NCBI RefSeq assembly: GCF_001667185.1
Contig: NZ_LZIC01000137.1
Location: 1 to 64,000, forward strand
Direction: 5' to 3'
Origin: Mycobacterium sp. 852002-50816_SCH5313054-b
Lineage (GTDB): Bacteria; Actinomycetota; Actinomycetes; Mycobacteriales; Mycobacteriaceae
DNA: 64,000 nucleotides
A model generated the notes under the pieces. It ran no database searches, was not told where the DNA came from, and saw nothing but the letters and a program-made list of their open reading frames with translations. Every line of letters starts with the position of its first letter. Within the stretch, counting starts at the first letter, position 1. Positions 7,931 through 17,103 of the stretch are shown in pieces. A program made the position numbers and the translations under genes.

Positions 7931-8851
7931 CTAGCCCGGGCCGTCACCGGCCGCCGCCAGAAGCGGCACCAGCACGTCGCTGATCGGCGTCGCCAGGCCG
8001 TGGGCGCGGGCCTTGCGGATGATCACGCCGTTGCGGATGTCCCACTCCATCCGCCGGCGGTTCTCCGCGTCGGCCAAAATCGAGGTGCCCATGTCCTCGG
8101 GAGCCTGCCGGAAAAGGCCGCCCAACTCGTCGACAATGTCGTCCGGCAGCCGGGCGCCCTCGGCCCGCGCGACGGCCAGGCATTCCGCCACATAGCGCCG
8201 CGACAGCGCGGCGACGTCGTCGCGGCGGAACATGCCGGACCGTCGCCGCGACAGCGCCATGAACCCGGCCAGCGCATTGGTCAGCAGCTTGCGCCAGGCG
8301 GCGGTGAGGAAGTCGGGGTCGCAGTCCACCTGGCAGCCGGCGCCGCGCAGCAGCTCGGCGACGCTGTGGGCCGGGGGTCCCGACGGCAGCACCAGCCGGG
8401 CCTCGGTGCGCAACCGCACCCAGCCCTCGGGCTGCGTCTCGGCGCCGTACCAGACAATCCCGGGGACCACCGGCGACGACGGGCAGTGCGGCTGCACCTG
8501 CTCGACCTGCTCGACCCCGTTCTGCAGCACCACGACGATGGTGTGCTCGGCGCACAGGCGGGCCAGCCAGCCGGCCGCGTCGTCGTTCTGGGTGGCCTTG
8601 ACCGCCAGCACCAGGATGTCGACGGGGCCACTCACCTCAGCGGGATCGGTGTGCACCGGGCCGGGGACGACGATCGGATCGGCACCGTCGGGCCGCAATT
8701 CGATGCTGTCGCGGGGCGTGTGACCGCACACCAGCACCGGATGCCCGGCCTTGTGCAGCAGCGCGGCGACCGTCGTGCCGACGGCGCCGGGACCGACGAG
8801 TGCGATGTTGGTGACGATAAGACCGAAATTACCTCCCTCTAGACTGGGCAC
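7931..8851 (-). CDS. Ketopantoate-reductase-like oxidoreductase (Rv2573-like)
   Basis: The protein has an ApbA/PanE Rossmann motif IALVGPGAVGTT near its N-terminus, a VLAVKATQN segment, VVLQNGVEQVE, and a helical C-terminal domain with the conserved KLLTNALAGF. The family reduces 2-dehydropantoate to pantoate with NADPH, but this branch may use another 2-oxo acid. The start is uncertain: related proteins, as I recall, begin just before the Rossmann strand, but here the nearby codons are CTT, ATC and GTC. GTG at 8851 is used (306 residues); TTG at 8860 or 8869 are alternatives. It is divergent from aspS, 23 bp away. Confidence 0.8.
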   Translation of the reverse strand: MPSLEGGNFGLIVTNIALVGPGAVGTTVAALLHKAGHPVLVCGHTPRDSIELRPDGADPIVVPGPVHTDPAEVSGPVDILVLAVKATQNDDAAGWLARLCAEHTIVVVLQNGVEQVEQVQPHCPSSPVVPGIVWYGAETQPEGWVRLRTEARLVLPSGPPAHSVAELLRGAGCQVDCDPDFLTAAWRKLLTNALAGFMALSRRRSGMFRRDDVAALSRRYVAECLAVARAEGARLPDDIVDELGGLFRQAPEDMGTSILADAENRRRMEWDIRNGVIIRKARAHGLATPISDVLVPLLAAAGDGPG

Positions 8852-8874
8852 TCGTTCCAACCACGGCAAAGGGA

Positions 8875-10656
8875 GTGTTTGTGCTGCGCAGCCACGCCGC
8901 CGGTTCGCTGAGAAGCAGCGACGCCGGCCAGCAGGTGACGTTGGCCGGTTGGGTGGCCCGCCGCCGCGACCACGGCGGGGTCACCTTCATCGACCTGCGC
9001 GACGCCTCCGGGGTCGCTCAGGTGGTGTTCCGCGCGGCCGACGTGCTCGCCCAGGCCCACCGGTTGCGCGCCGAGTTCTGCGTGGCGGTCACCGGCGTCG
9101 TCGAGGTCCGCCCGGAGGGCAACGCAAACCCGGACATCGCGACCGGCGACATCGAGGTCAACGTCACCTCGCTGAGGGTGCTGGGGGAGAGCGCGCCGCT
9201 GCCGTTCCAGCTGGACGAGCCCGCCGGCGAGGAGCTGCGGCTGAAGTACCGCTACCTCGACCTGCGCCGCGACGGCCCGGCCGCGGCAATCCGATTGCGC
9301 TCCAAGGTGAATGCCGCCGCCCGCGCGGTGCTGGCGCGGCACGACTTCGTCGAGATCGAGACGCCGACGATCACCCGCTCCACCCCGGAGGGGGCCCGCG
9401 ACTTCCTAGTGCCGTCCCGCCTGCACCCGGGCTCGTTCTACGCCCTGCCGCAGAGTCCGCAGCTGTTCAAGCAGTTGCTGATGGTGGCCGGGATGGAGCG
9501 CTACTACCAGATCGCCCGCTGCTACCGCGACGAGGATTTCCGCGCCGACCGGCAGCCCGAGTTCACCCAGCTCGACATGGAGATGAGCTTCGTCGACGCC
9601 GAGGACATCATCGCGGTCTCCGAGGAGATCCTGACCGCGCTGTGGGAGCTGATCGGTTACCGGATTCCGACGCCGATCCCGCGGATCAGCTACGCCGACG
9701 CCATGCGCCGGTTCGGCTCCGACAAGCCCGACATGCGGTTCGCGCTCGAGCTCGTCGAGTGCACGGAGTTCTTCTCCGACACCACCTTTCGCGTCTTCCA
9801 GGCGCCGTACGTCGGCGCGGTCGTCATGCCCGGCGGGGCCTCGCAGCCGCGGCGCACCCTGGATGGCTGGCAGGAGTGGGCCAAGCAGCGCGGGCACCGG
9901 GGGCTGGCCTACGTGCTGGTCGGCGAAGACGGCGAGCTGGCCGGGCCGGTGGCCAAGAACCTGTCCGACGCCGAGCGCGCGGGGCTGGCCGGCCACGTCG
10001 GCGCCAGGCCGGGCGACTGCATCTTCTTTTCGGCGGGCCCGGCCAAGTCGTCGCGGGCGCTGCTGGGCGCGGCGCGCGGCGAGATCGCCAAGCGGCTCGA
10101 CCTGATCGACCCGGACGCATGGGCGTTCGTGTGGGTGGTCGACCCGCCGCTGTTCGAGCCGGCCGAGGACGCGACCGCGGCCGGCGACGTGGCGGTGGGC
10201 ACCGGGGCGTGGACGGCCGTGCACCACGCGTTCACCTCGCCGAAGCCCGAATTCGAGGACGCCGTCGACAAGGATCCCGGCAGCGTGCTGGCCGACGCCT
10301 ACGACATCGTCTGCAACGGCAACGAGATCGGGGGCGGTTCGGTCCGTATCCACCGCCGCGACATCCAGGAGCGGGTGTTCGCGGTGATGGGCCTGGACAA
10401 GGCCGAGGCGGAGGAGAAGTTCGGATTCCTGTTGGAGGCCTTCATGTTTGGCGCGCCGCCGCACGGCGGCATCGCGTTCGGCTGGGACCGGATCAATGCG
10501 CTGCTGTCCGGCGTCGACTCCATCCGCGAGGTGATCGCCTTCCCGAAGACCGGCGGCGGTGTCGACCCGCTCACCGACGCCCCGGCTCCCATCACCGCGC
10601 AGCAGCGCAAGGAGTCCGGAATAGATGCCAAGCCCGAGCAGGTTGAGCGGGCATGA
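8875..10656 (+). CDS. aspS: Aspartyl-tRNA synthetase (probably non-discriminating)
   Basis: This 593-residue class IIb aminoacyl-tRNA synthetase has an N-terminal OB-fold anticodon domain (VTLAGWVARRRDHGGVTFIDLRD), the catalytic core with RYYQIARCYRDEDFRADRQPEFTQLD, the bacterial insertion domain, and motif 3 GGIAFGWDRINALL. It charges tRNA-Asp; in mycobacteria the enzyme also makes Asp-tRNA-Asn for the GatCAB amidotransferase (family knowledge). The start is GTG at 8875, giving MFVLRSHAAGSL as in the M. tuberculosis enzyme. It overlaps the next gene by 4 bp (ATGA), so the two are probably cotranscribed. Confidence 0.97.
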   Translation: MFVLRSHAAGSLRSSDAGQQVTLAGWVARRRDHGGVTFIDLRDASGVAQVVFRAADVLAQAHRLRAEFCVAVTGVVEVRPEGNANPDIATGDIEVNVTSLRVLGESAPLPFQLDEPAGEELRLKYRYLDLRRDGPAAAIRLRSKVNAAARAVLARHDFVEIETPTITRSTPEGARDFLVPSRLHPGSFYALPQSPQLFKQLLMVAGMERYYQIARCYRDEDFRADRQPEFTQLDMEMSFVDAEDIIAVSEEILTALWELIGYRIPTPIPRISYADAMRRFGSDKPDMRFALELVECTEFFSDTTFRVFQAPYVGAVVMPGGASQPRRTLDGWQEWAKQRGHRGLAYVLVGEDGELAGPVAKNLSDAERAGLAGHVGARPGDCIFFSAGPAKSSRALLGAARGEIAKRLDLIDPDAWAFVWVVDPPLFEPAEDATAAGDVAVGTGAWTAVHHAFTSPKPEFEDAVDKDPGSVLADAYDIVCNGNEIGGGSVRIHRRDIQERVFAVMGLDKAEAEEKFGFLLEAFMFGAPPHGGIAFGWDRINALLSGVDSIREVIAFPKTGGGVDPLTDAPAPITAQQRKESGIDAKPEQVERA

Positions 10657-11087
10657 CCGAAGAAATGCCTGACACCGGCACCATCAACGCGTTCAACACG
10701 AGCATCATCGACGAATTCCGGGCCAACCAGGGCAAGGTCGGTGGCCAGTTCGAGGGCGCCAACCTGCTGCTGCTCACCACCACGGGCGCCAAGTCCGGCG
10801 AGCCGCGGATCAATCCGCTGGCCTACTTCCGCATCGACGGCAAGCTGATCATCATCGGCTCGTTCGCCGGCGCCCCCGTCAACCCGGCCTGGGTGCACAA
10901 CCTGCGGGCCAACCCCGCGGCCCACGTGGAGGTCGGTACGGACGCGTTCGACGTGACCGCCCACGAGCTGCCGCGCGCCGAGCGCGACGCGCTGTTCGAG
11001 AAGGTCGCCGCCGCGGCGCCCGGGTTCGCCGAGTACCAGTCCAAGACCAGCCGGGTCATTCCGCTGTTCGAGTTGCAGCCGGCCTGA
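10653..11087 (+). CDS. Deazaflavin-dependent nitroreductase family protein (DUF385/Ddn-like)
   Basis: This 144-residue protein has the split-beta-barrel pattern of the F420-dependent Ddn/DUF385 family: LLLTTTGAKSGEPRINPL, then AGAPVNPAWVHNLRANPAAHVEVG, then ERDALFEKV. The TTGAKSG and N-P-x-W-x-x-N-L motifs bind the cofactor phosphate and shape the pocket in the family. Members reduce quinones, fatty acids or nitroimidazoles with F420H2; this substrate is unknown. The start overlaps the aspS stop by 4 bp. I do not place it in the M. tuberculosis order at this spot, so it may be a local insertion. Confidence 0.88.
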   Translation: MTEEMPDTGTINAFNTSIIDEFRANQGKVGGQFEGANLLLLTTTGAKSGEPRINPLAYFRIDGKLIIIGSFAGAPVNPAWVHNLRANPAAHVEVGTDAFDVTAHELPRAERDALFEKVAAAAPGFAEYQSKTSRVIPLFELQPA

Positions 11088-11092
11088 CGTTC

Positions 11093-12115
11093 GTGAACGC
11101 CGCGCGCGCGGGCATCAAACGGCTGCGCGCCGTGTGGTTCACGCTCGTGCAGACGTCGGTGGCCGCGGGCCTGTCCTGGTACCTCGCGCACGACCTGCTC
11201 GGCCACCCGCAGCCGTTCTTCGCGCCCATCGCCGCCGCGGTGTCGCTGTCGGTCAGCAACGTGCTGCGCGCGCAACGCGCCATCCAGATGATGGTCGGCG
11301 TGACCCTGGGCATCGGGGTGGGCACCCTGGTACAGGCGCTGCTCGGGCCCGGCGCCCTGGCCATCGCCGCCGCCGCGCTGATCGCGCTGTTCCTCGCGGT
11401 GTTCATCGGTCACGGCTACATCGGCCAGGGCATGATGTTCGCCAATCAGACCGCCATTTCGGCGATCCTGGTGCTGGCCCTGTACCGCAGCAACGTCGGT
11501 CTCGAACGCATCTACGACGCGCTGCTCGGCGGCGCCGTGGCCATCGTCTTCGCCGTCCTGCTGTTTCCCGCCGACCCGCTCCGGGTGCTGCGCAGCGCGC
11601 GCGTCGGCGTGCTGGGCGTGCTGCAGGGCGTCCTGACGCGTGCCGCGGACTTCGCCGCCGGTCGCCGGGAGGTTCCGCCCGACTGGCCGCTGTCGGCCGT
11701 CGACCGGGTGCACCAGCAGCTCGGCGGGCTCATCGAGGCGCGCACGACGGCCCGCCACGTGGTGCGGATCGCGCCGCGCCGCTGGGGCCTGCGCGATGCG
11801 GTGCGGGCCGCCGACCGCCAGGGCGTGCACGTGGCGCTGCTGGCCGGCTCGGTGCTGGAGCTGGCCCGGGCCGTCGCTCCCGGCGTGGACGGCTGCCGCG
11901 CCCGGCCGGTGCACGGCGTGTTGGTGGTGCTCGCGGCCGCGACGGCGCTCGCCGATTCCGACCCCGCCGGGGCGTGCGCGTACACCGCGTCCGCGCGCCA
12001 TCACGCTTCGGAGTTGCATGCGGGCGCCCGCGAGAGAAACCAGGTGGTGCTCGCCGACGTCGTCCAGGCCTGCGTCGACGACCTGCAGCGGGTCATCGAC
12101 CTGCGTTCACAGTGA
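11093..12115 (+). CDS. FUSC-like / aromatic-acid-exporter-like membrane protein (Rv2571c-like)
   Basis: This 340-residue protein starts with about 170 residues rich in transmembrane helices (LVQTSVAAGLSWYLAHDLL, FFAPIAAAVSLSVSN, MMVGVTLGIGVGTLV, ALAIAAAALIALFLAVFIG, IYDALLGGAVAIVFAVLLFP). A cytoplasmic, mostly helical half follows. This is the FUSC/YgaE-type layout seen in exporters of aromatic acids and related proteins. GTG at 11093 is 5 bp after the preceding stop, so the gene is probably the last of an aspS transcript. It converges on the YjbR gene, with an overlap of 9 bp. The transported compound is unknown. Confidence 0.82.
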   Translation: MNAARAGIKRLRAVWFTLVQTSVAAGLSWYLAHDLLGHPQPFFAPIAAAVSLSVSNVLRAQRAIQMMVGVTLGIGVGTLVQALLGPGALAIAAAALIALFLAVFIGHGYIGQGMMFANQTAISAILVLALYRSNVGLERIYDALLGGAVAIVFAVLLFPADPLRVLRSARVGVLGVLQGVLTRAADFAAGRREVPPDWPLSAVDRVHQQLGGLIEARTTARHVVRIAPRRWGLRDAVRAADRQGVHVALLAGSVLELARAVAPGVDGCRARPVHGVLVVLAAATALADSDPAGACAYTASARHHASELHAGARERNQVVLADVVQACVDDLQRVIDLRSQ

Positions 12116-12496
12116 ATCGGCCAGGTACTCCTGGACGAGTTTCCTCGGCGCCTGCGTCAGCCAGGCCTCGGTGATCACCTCGACGAGGTCGCGGACCCCG
12201 ATCTCGCCCAGCCTGATCAGCACCGCCGGATAGCCGTCGAAATGCGGGGTGGTGAAGTAGACCCCGGGCTCGTCGGCGATCAGCGCGAACTTGACGCCCT
12301 CGTCGGAGACCCGGACGCCGAGGATGTCGCCCTCGGGCGGCTCGACGCCGCTATCGGCCAGCGTGTCGCGGTCCGAGGGGCGCAGCGGCCGCTCCCACGC
12401 CAGCAACTTCTTGCCGACCCGCCACTCGTGCGGTGACGGCTCGGAGGTAAGTGCCAGCTCACCAACGATGCGGGCGACGTCGTTCCACGTGGCCAC
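12107..12496 (-). CDS. MmcQ/YjbR family protein (Rv2570-like)
   Basis: This 129-residue protein matches the MmcQ/YjbR family: WNDVARIVGELALTSEPSPHEWRVGKKLLAWERPL at the N-terminus and VYFTTPHFDGYPAVLIRLGEI near the end. The fold resembles a DNA-binding MotA/CyaY-like domain, but no role is established. It is divergent from the transglutaminase at 12568 by 71 bp and overlaps the end of the membrane protein by 9 bp. Confidence 0.85.
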   Translation of the reverse strand: MATWNDVARIVGELALTSEPSPHEWRVGKKLLAWERPLRPSDRDTLADSGVEPPEGDILGVRVSDEGVKFALIADEPGVYFTTPHFDGYPAVLIRLGEIGVRDLVEVITEAWLTQAPRKLVQEYLADSL

Positions 12497-12567
12497 GCTT
12501 TCGATTGTGCTCCCGGATGGCGCGCTTGGCTCGCGATCGGCAAACGGGGTGTGGTGGGATCAGCCTT

Positions 12568-13488
12568 GTGTCAGAAGCCGAGGCCCGCCGGCATCGGGTC
12601 ACCCATCGCACCGAGTACCGCTATTCCGCCGTCGTGACCAGCTCTTATGGTCGCGGCTTCCTCACGCCGCGGGACTCGCAGCGCCAGCGCTGCGTCGCGC
12701 ATGTGCTGACCATCGACCCGGCCCCCGCCGACAGCTCGACCAGCGTCGACAGCTACGGAAACGTCAGCTCGTACTTCCACGTCACCGAGCCGCACCGGTC
12801 TTTGACGATCACCAGTGACTCGATCGTCGACGTGTATCCGCCGCCCCCGGAGCGGTACAGCAGCGGGCCGGCGGTGCAACCGTGGGAGGCCGCCCGGCCG
12901 GCCGGACGCAGGGGAGCGCTGGCGACCGAGTTCGCTCTCGACCTGAACCCGCCGGAGATCACCGACGGGGTGCGCGAGTACGCGGCGCCCAGTTTCGTGC
13001 CCGAGCGCCCCCTGGTCGAGGTGCTGCGCGACCTCACGTCGCGGATTTTCGCCGACTTCACCTACCGCTCGGGGTCGACAACGATTTCCACCGGGGTCAA
13101 CGAGGTTCTGACGGCCCGGGAAGGGGTATGTCAGGACTTTGCGAGGCTGGCGATCGCCTGCCTGCGAGCCAACGGTCTGGCGGCCAGCTACGTGTCCGGT
13201 TATCTGGCCACCGACCCGCCCCCTGGAAAGGATCGGATGATCGGTATCGACGCCACCCACGCATGGGCGGCGGTGTGGACCCCCCAGGAGCCGGGCCAGT
13301 TCGAATGGCTGGGCCTCGATCCGACGAACGACCAGCTGGTCGACGAGCGGTACATCGTGGTGGGCCGCGGGCGCGACTACGCCGACGTCCCGCCGCTGCG
13401 CGGCATCATCTACACCAACTCCGAGCGCAGCGTGATCGACGTCGCCGTGGACGTGGTGCCGTTCGAAGGCGACGTGCTGCATGCGTGA
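12568..13488 (+). CDS. Transglutaminase-like cysteine protein (Rv2569c-like)
   Basis: This 306-residue protein has a bacterial transglutaminase N-terminal beta domain (VTHRTEYRYSAVVTSSYGRG) and a transglutaminase-like core with the triad visible as REGVCQDFARLA (C188), DATHAWAAVW (H231) and LGLDPTNDQ (D251). These proteins act as cysteine peptidases or amide-bond exchange enzymes and are linked by gene neighbourhood to ATP-grasp and alpha-E proteins, which lie 4 kb downstream here. GTG at 12568 is chosen by similarity to Rv2569c. It overlaps the metallopeptidase gene by 8 bp, suggesting translational coupling. Confidence 0.9.
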   Translation: MSEAEARRHRVTHRTEYRYSAVVTSSYGRGFLTPRDSQRQRCVAHVLTIDPAPADSSTSVDSYGNVSSYFHVTEPHRSLTITSDSIVDVYPPPPERYSSGPAVQPWEAARPAGRRGALATEFALDLNPPEITDGVREYAAPSFVPERPLVEVLRDLTSRIFADFTYRSGSTTISTGVNEVLTAREGVCQDFARLAIACLRANGLAASYVSGYLATDPPPGKDRMIGIDATHAWAAVWTPQEPGQFEWLGLDPTNDQLVDERYIVVGRGRDYADVPPLRGIIYTNSERSVIDVAVDVVPFEGDVLHA

Positions 13489-14536
13489 CTTCCACTGCCC
13501 CAACTGCGGCCAGCGCCTGACGTTCGAGAACTCCGCGTGCCTGTCGTGCGGCAGCGCGCTGGGGTTCTCGCTCGAGCAGATGGCCCTGCTGGTGATCACC
13601 GCCGGCGACGAGGCGGACCGCACCGGTTTCGTCAGCGCCGACGAATTCGAGCTGTGCGCCAATCGCCATCTGGCCGAATGCAATTGGCTGGTGCCCAGCA
13701 ACCTTCCCGGCGGGCTGTGCACGTCGTGCGCGCTCACCCTGGAGCGACCCAACGACGCCGACACCGACGGCCTGGCCGCGTTCGCCCGCGCCGAGGCGGC
13801 CAAGCGGCGGCTGATCGCCGAGCTGCACGAAATGAAGTTGCCGATCATCGACCGCGACCACGACCCGGACTACGGGCTGGGCTTTCGGCTGCTGTCCAGC
13901 GCGCACGAAAAGGTGCTCACCGGCCACGAGAACGGCGTCATCACAATCGATCTGGCCGAGGGCGACGACGTGCACCGCGAACAGCTGCGGGTCGAGATGG
14001 AGGAGCCCTACCGGACGCTGCTCGGGCACTTTCGCCACGAGGTCGGGCATTACTACTTCTACCGGCTGATCACCCCGTCGAGCGAATACGTGGCGCGGTT
14101 CACCGAGCTGTTCGGCGATCCCGACGCCGACTATCAAGAGGCGCTGGACCGGCACTACAACGAGGGCGCACCCGACGGTTGGCAGGAAAGCTTCGTCTCG
14201 TCGTACGCGACCATGCACGCCGCGGAGGACTGGGCCGAGACGTTCGCCCACTACCTGCACATCCGCGACGCCCTGGACACCTCGGCGTGGTGCGCATTCG
14301 CGCCGGCGTCGGCGACCTTCGACCGTACCCCGTTGGGCCCCAGCGCCTTTCCCACCATCATCGAGATGTGGTTGCCGGTGTCCTGGTCGCTGAACATGGT
14401 GAACCGCTCGATGGGACGCGACGACCTGTACCCGTTCGTGCTGCCGGTGGCCGTGCTGGACAAGATGCAGTTCATCCACGACGTGATCGACGAGGTGACG
14501 TCGGAGTCGAATGGGCCCGCCGCCGTCAGTGCGTGA
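13481..14536 (+). CDS. Zinc-ribbon putative metallopeptidase (Rv2568c-like)
   Basis: This 351-residue protein begins with a zinc ribbon, CPNC at residues 6-9 and CLSC at 20-23; a further CTSC lies near residue 80-83. The catalytic region contains GHFRHEVGHYY, giving HExxH at residues 186-190, with later acidic residues in EDWAETFAHYLH that could supply the third ligand. It fits the putative zinc-binding metallopeptidase family that neighbours alpha-E/ATP-grasp genes. The start overlaps the preceding transglutaminase by 8 bp, so the pair is probably coupled. The substrate is unknown; a peptide product of the nearby ligase system is an attractive guess. Confidence 0.88.
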   Translation: MRDFHCPNCGQRLTFENSACLSCGSALGFSLEQMALLVITAGDEADRTGFVSADEFELCANRHLAECNWLVPSNLPGGLCTSCALTLERPNDADTDGLAAFARAEAAKRRLIAELHEMKLPIIDRDHDPDYGLGFRLLSSAHEKVLTGHENGVITIDLAEGDDVHREQLRVEMEEPYRTLLGHFRHEVGHYYFYRLITPSSEYVARFTELFGDPDADYQEALDRHYNEGAPDGWQESFVSSYATMHAAEDWAETFAHYLHIRDALDTSAWCAFAPASATFDRTPLGPSAFPTIIEMWLPVSWSLNMVNRSMGRDDLYPFVLPVAVLDKMQFIHDVIDEVTSESNGPAAVSA

Positions 14537-14659
14537 TGCGACTCTCCTACGCGTCGCGTTGGGATGCCACCGCAGATATTCTTGCCGGCATGAAACCGCC
14601 TGATTTGTTTTCGCACCGCTACGCGATCGAGCCCGACCATCGGGCGGCAGGAGGGACAG

Positions 14660-15463
14660 ATGAGACGAGAGGTCGCCGCTGAACTCGAGGTCGAGATCAC
14701 GGCGCCGACGACCTTGGAGTTCCAGATCGCCGTCGCACCGCATCCCAATACCGAGGTATCCGAGGCGTTGTCCTTCGTCCTGGACGGAAAGTCTCTGCAG
14801 CCACTGGAGATCAGCGGTGTGCACGGCAACCGCATCCACCAGCTTGCCGTTCCGGTGGGTCGCCTCAAGGTCGACTACGCCGCAACGATCATGGGGCAGA
14901 CCGCCCCCGCGCCGGTGACCGACTACGACCTGTCGGCGTACCTTCGTCCGAGCCGCTACGCCGAGTCCGACAAGTTCTTCGGGCTCGCCGCAACCGAATT
15001 CGGGAGCTACGCCGATTCGACAACTCTGTTGGAGAAGGTTTCCCTCTGGGTGAGCAGCCGTCTGAGCTATGTGCCGGGGTCGAGCAAACCGATCGATGGA
15101 GCGGTGGATACATTGCTCTCCGGCGCCGGGGTATGTCGAGACTTCACGCATCTGGTGGTGGCGCTGTTACGGGCCGTCAAGGTACCCGCCCGTGTCGTGT
15201 CGGTGTACGCGCCCGGCTTGTACCCGATGGACTTTCATGCGGTGGTCGAGGCCTTCGTCGAGGGGCACTGGCGAGTGGTCGACGGGACGCTCTTGGCCCC
15301 GAGGCAAAGTCTCGTCCGGATCGCCACCGGACGCGATGCCGCCGACATCGCCTTCCTCGACAACCACAAGGGAGCGGTCACACTGGACAAGCTGGTGGTG
15401 ACGGCCGTCGTGGACGGTGATCTGCCCAGGGACTCGATCGACCAGCTGGTATCGATTGGGTGA
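14660..15463 (+). CDS. Second transglutaminase-like protein, inserted relative to M. tuberculosis
   Basis: This 267-residue protein has an N-terminal beta domain with EVEITAPTTLEFQIAV and a transglutaminase-like core with the triad GVCRDFTHLVVALLR (C159), MDFHAVVEAF (H193) and WRVVDGT (D208). The start ATG at 14660 has a strong site, GGCAGGAGGGACAG, just before it. It lies 123 bp after the metallopeptidase and converges on the acyl ligase. Its composition looks somewhat less GC-rich than its neighbours. I do not recall a homologue at this position in M. tuberculosis, so it and the next gene look like an insertion. Confidence 0.88.
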   Translation: MRREVAAELEVEITAPTTLEFQIAVAPHPNTEVSEALSFVLDGKSLQPLEISGVHGNRIHQLAVPVGRLKVDYAATIMGQTAPAPVTDYDLSAYLRPSRYAESDKFFGLAATEFGSYADSTTLLEKVSLWVSSRLSYVPGSSKPIDGAVDTLLSGAGVCRDFTHLVVALLRAVKVPARVVSVYAPGLYPMDFHAVVEAFVEGHWRVVDGTLLAPRQSLVRIATGRDAADIAFLDNHKGAVTLDKLVVTAVVDGDLPRDSIDQLVSIG

Positions 15464-15468
15464 GCCCG

Positions 15469-17103
15469 TCAGCTGACGAGGCTCAGCGCGTGGGCGCGTC
15501 GCAGCTTGCCCGACGGCGTTTTCGGGATCATCCCGGGCTGAAGCACCACCACGTTGCGGGGCCGGACGTCGACCTCGGCGAACACCTCGTGCGCCACCTG
15601 ACGCTCGATGCGGCGCACCTGCGCCGGGTCTTCGTAGTCCTTGGATTCCACCGCCACCGCGAACGTCTCCCGGGAGTGCCCCGCGTCCAGTCGCACCGCG
15701 ACCGAACAGCCCGGCCGCACCCCCGCCACACGGCAGGCGGCGCGCTCGATGTCGGTCGGGTAGATGTTGCGGCCCGCCATGATGATCACGTCCTTGAGCC
15801 GCCCGCACACCACGACATTGCCTGCCTCGGTGAGATAGCCCAGGTCGCCGGTGTCATACCAGCCGCGCTCGTCCTGCGCCGCGATGAACCCGGCCGCGGT
15901 GGTGTAGCCGTTGGTCACCGGTTCACCGCGCACCTCGATCACGCCGACGCCGCGCGGCGGCAGCAGGCACCCTTCCTCGTCGATGACGCGCAGCTCCAGG
16001 CCGGCCAGCGGCCGGCCCAGCGAGACCAGGCGCCGGGTGGGCCCCCTGCTCGCCGGCACGGCGCGGCGTAAGACGGCCAGCAGCTCGGCGTCCACCTCGT
16101 CGACGACCATGCCGCCGCCTGCCGCGGAGAACGACACCGCCACCGTCGCCTCGGCCATCCCGTAGGCCGGGATCATCGCCTCGGGTTTCAGCCCGAACGG
16201 CGCCCCGGCGTCGCAGAGGTCCTCGACGTCGAGCGGGTCCACCTGTTCGGCGCCCGAGAGCGCCCACCGCAGCGAGGACAGGTCGAAATCCCCGGGCGTG
16301 GCCTGTCGGCGCAACCGCTTGGCGAACAGGTTGTAGGCGAAGTTCGGCGCCGCCGTCATCGTTCCCTTGTATTTGTCAATCAGCCTGGCCCACAACAACG
16401 TATCGTGTAGGAAGTCCATCGGCGTGACCTTCACCAGCTCGGCGCCGACGTACATCGGCACCGTCAGGTAGCCCGTCATCCCCATGTCATGGAAGCACGG
16501 CAGCCAGCTCACGATCACGTCGGTATCGAGGTCGAAGTTGCAGCCGGCCATCATGGCTTCGGCGTTGGCGACGATGTTGGCGTGGGTGATCTGAACGGCC
16601 TTGGGCGACCCGGTCGACCCCGACGTCAGCTGCATCAGCGCCACGTCGTCGTCGCGGGTGGCCACGGGCCCGACCGGGGCGTTCGCCAGCAGCGTCTCGA
16701 CGGTCAGCAGCGTCACACCAAGCCCCGACAGCACCGGCGCGGCGGCCAGGAACGGCTCGGAGATGACGACGGCCTTCGCCCCCAACATGGTGATGACGCC
16801 GGTGGTCTCCTCCGCCCAACGCACCAGGTCGGTGCGCGGGGTGGGCTGATGCAGCATGGTCAGGCTGGCCCCGCGCATCCAGATGCCCTGCGCTGTCGGC
16901 GCGATCTCGACCGGTGCGCCGGCCAGCACCGCGACGGCGTCACCGTGCCCGATGCCCGCCGCGGCCAGCCCACCCGCCACCCGGCGAGCCCGCTCGTGTA
17001 CCTCGGCCCAGGTATGCCGGGCGGGCGCGTGCGGCTCCCCGGTGACCATCCCCTTGGGGCTCCACCGGGCGTTGTCATACATCGTCTCGGTAAATCGGCT
17101 CAC
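15469..17103 (-). CDS. Fatty-acyl-AMP ligase-like (FadD family) enzyme
   Basis: This 544-residue ANL-superfamily enzyme shows A3 LTSGSTGSPKAVQ, WLPCFHDMGMTGYL typical of fatty-acyl-AMP ligases, a GAEQVDPLDVE segment, YDTGDLGYL, GRLKDVIIMAGRNIYPTD, and C-terminal KTPSGKLRR with the catalytic lysine. It should activate a fatty acid as acyl-AMP, then pass it to CoA or a carrier protein. No carrier or polyketide synthase gene is near. The start is GTG at 17103, preceded by AAGGGG at about 7 nt; a longer open frame to 17130 lacks a good site. It lies between the transglutaminase and the ATP-grasp gene, an insertion relative to M. tuberculosis. Confidence 0.87.
   Translation of the reverse strand: MSRFTETMYDNARWSPKGMVTGEPHAPARHTWAEVHERARRVAGGLAAAGIGHGDAVAVLAGAPVEIAPTAQGIWMRGASLTMLHQPTPRTDLVRWAEETTGVITMLGAKAVVISEPFLAAAPVLSGLGVTLLTVETLLANAPVGPVATRDDDVALMQLTSGSTGSPKAVQITHANIVANAEAMMAGCNFDLDTDVIVSWLPCFHDMGMTGYLTVPMYVGAELVKVTPMDFLHDTLLWARLIDKYKGTMTAAPNFAYNLFAKRLRRQATPGDFDLSSLRWALSGAEQVDPLDVEDLCDAGAPFGLKPEAMIPAYGMAEATVAVSFSAAGGGMVVDEVDAELLAVLRRAVPASRGPTRRLVSLGRPLAGLELRVIDEEGCLLPPRGVGVIEVRGEPVTNGYTTAAGFIAAQDERGWYDTGDLGYLTEAGNVVVCGRLKDVIIMAGRNIYPTDIERAACRVAGVRPGCSVAVRLDAGHSRETFAVAVESKDYEDPAQVRRIERQVAHEVFAEVDVRPRNVVVLQPGMIPKTPSGKLRRAHALSLVS

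Noticed and set aside
6908..8842. Plus-strand open frame of 644 codons over the metallopeptidase, SRPBCC and reductase genes
   Set aside because: It runs antisense across three recognisable genes and their gaps, with low-complexity composition.
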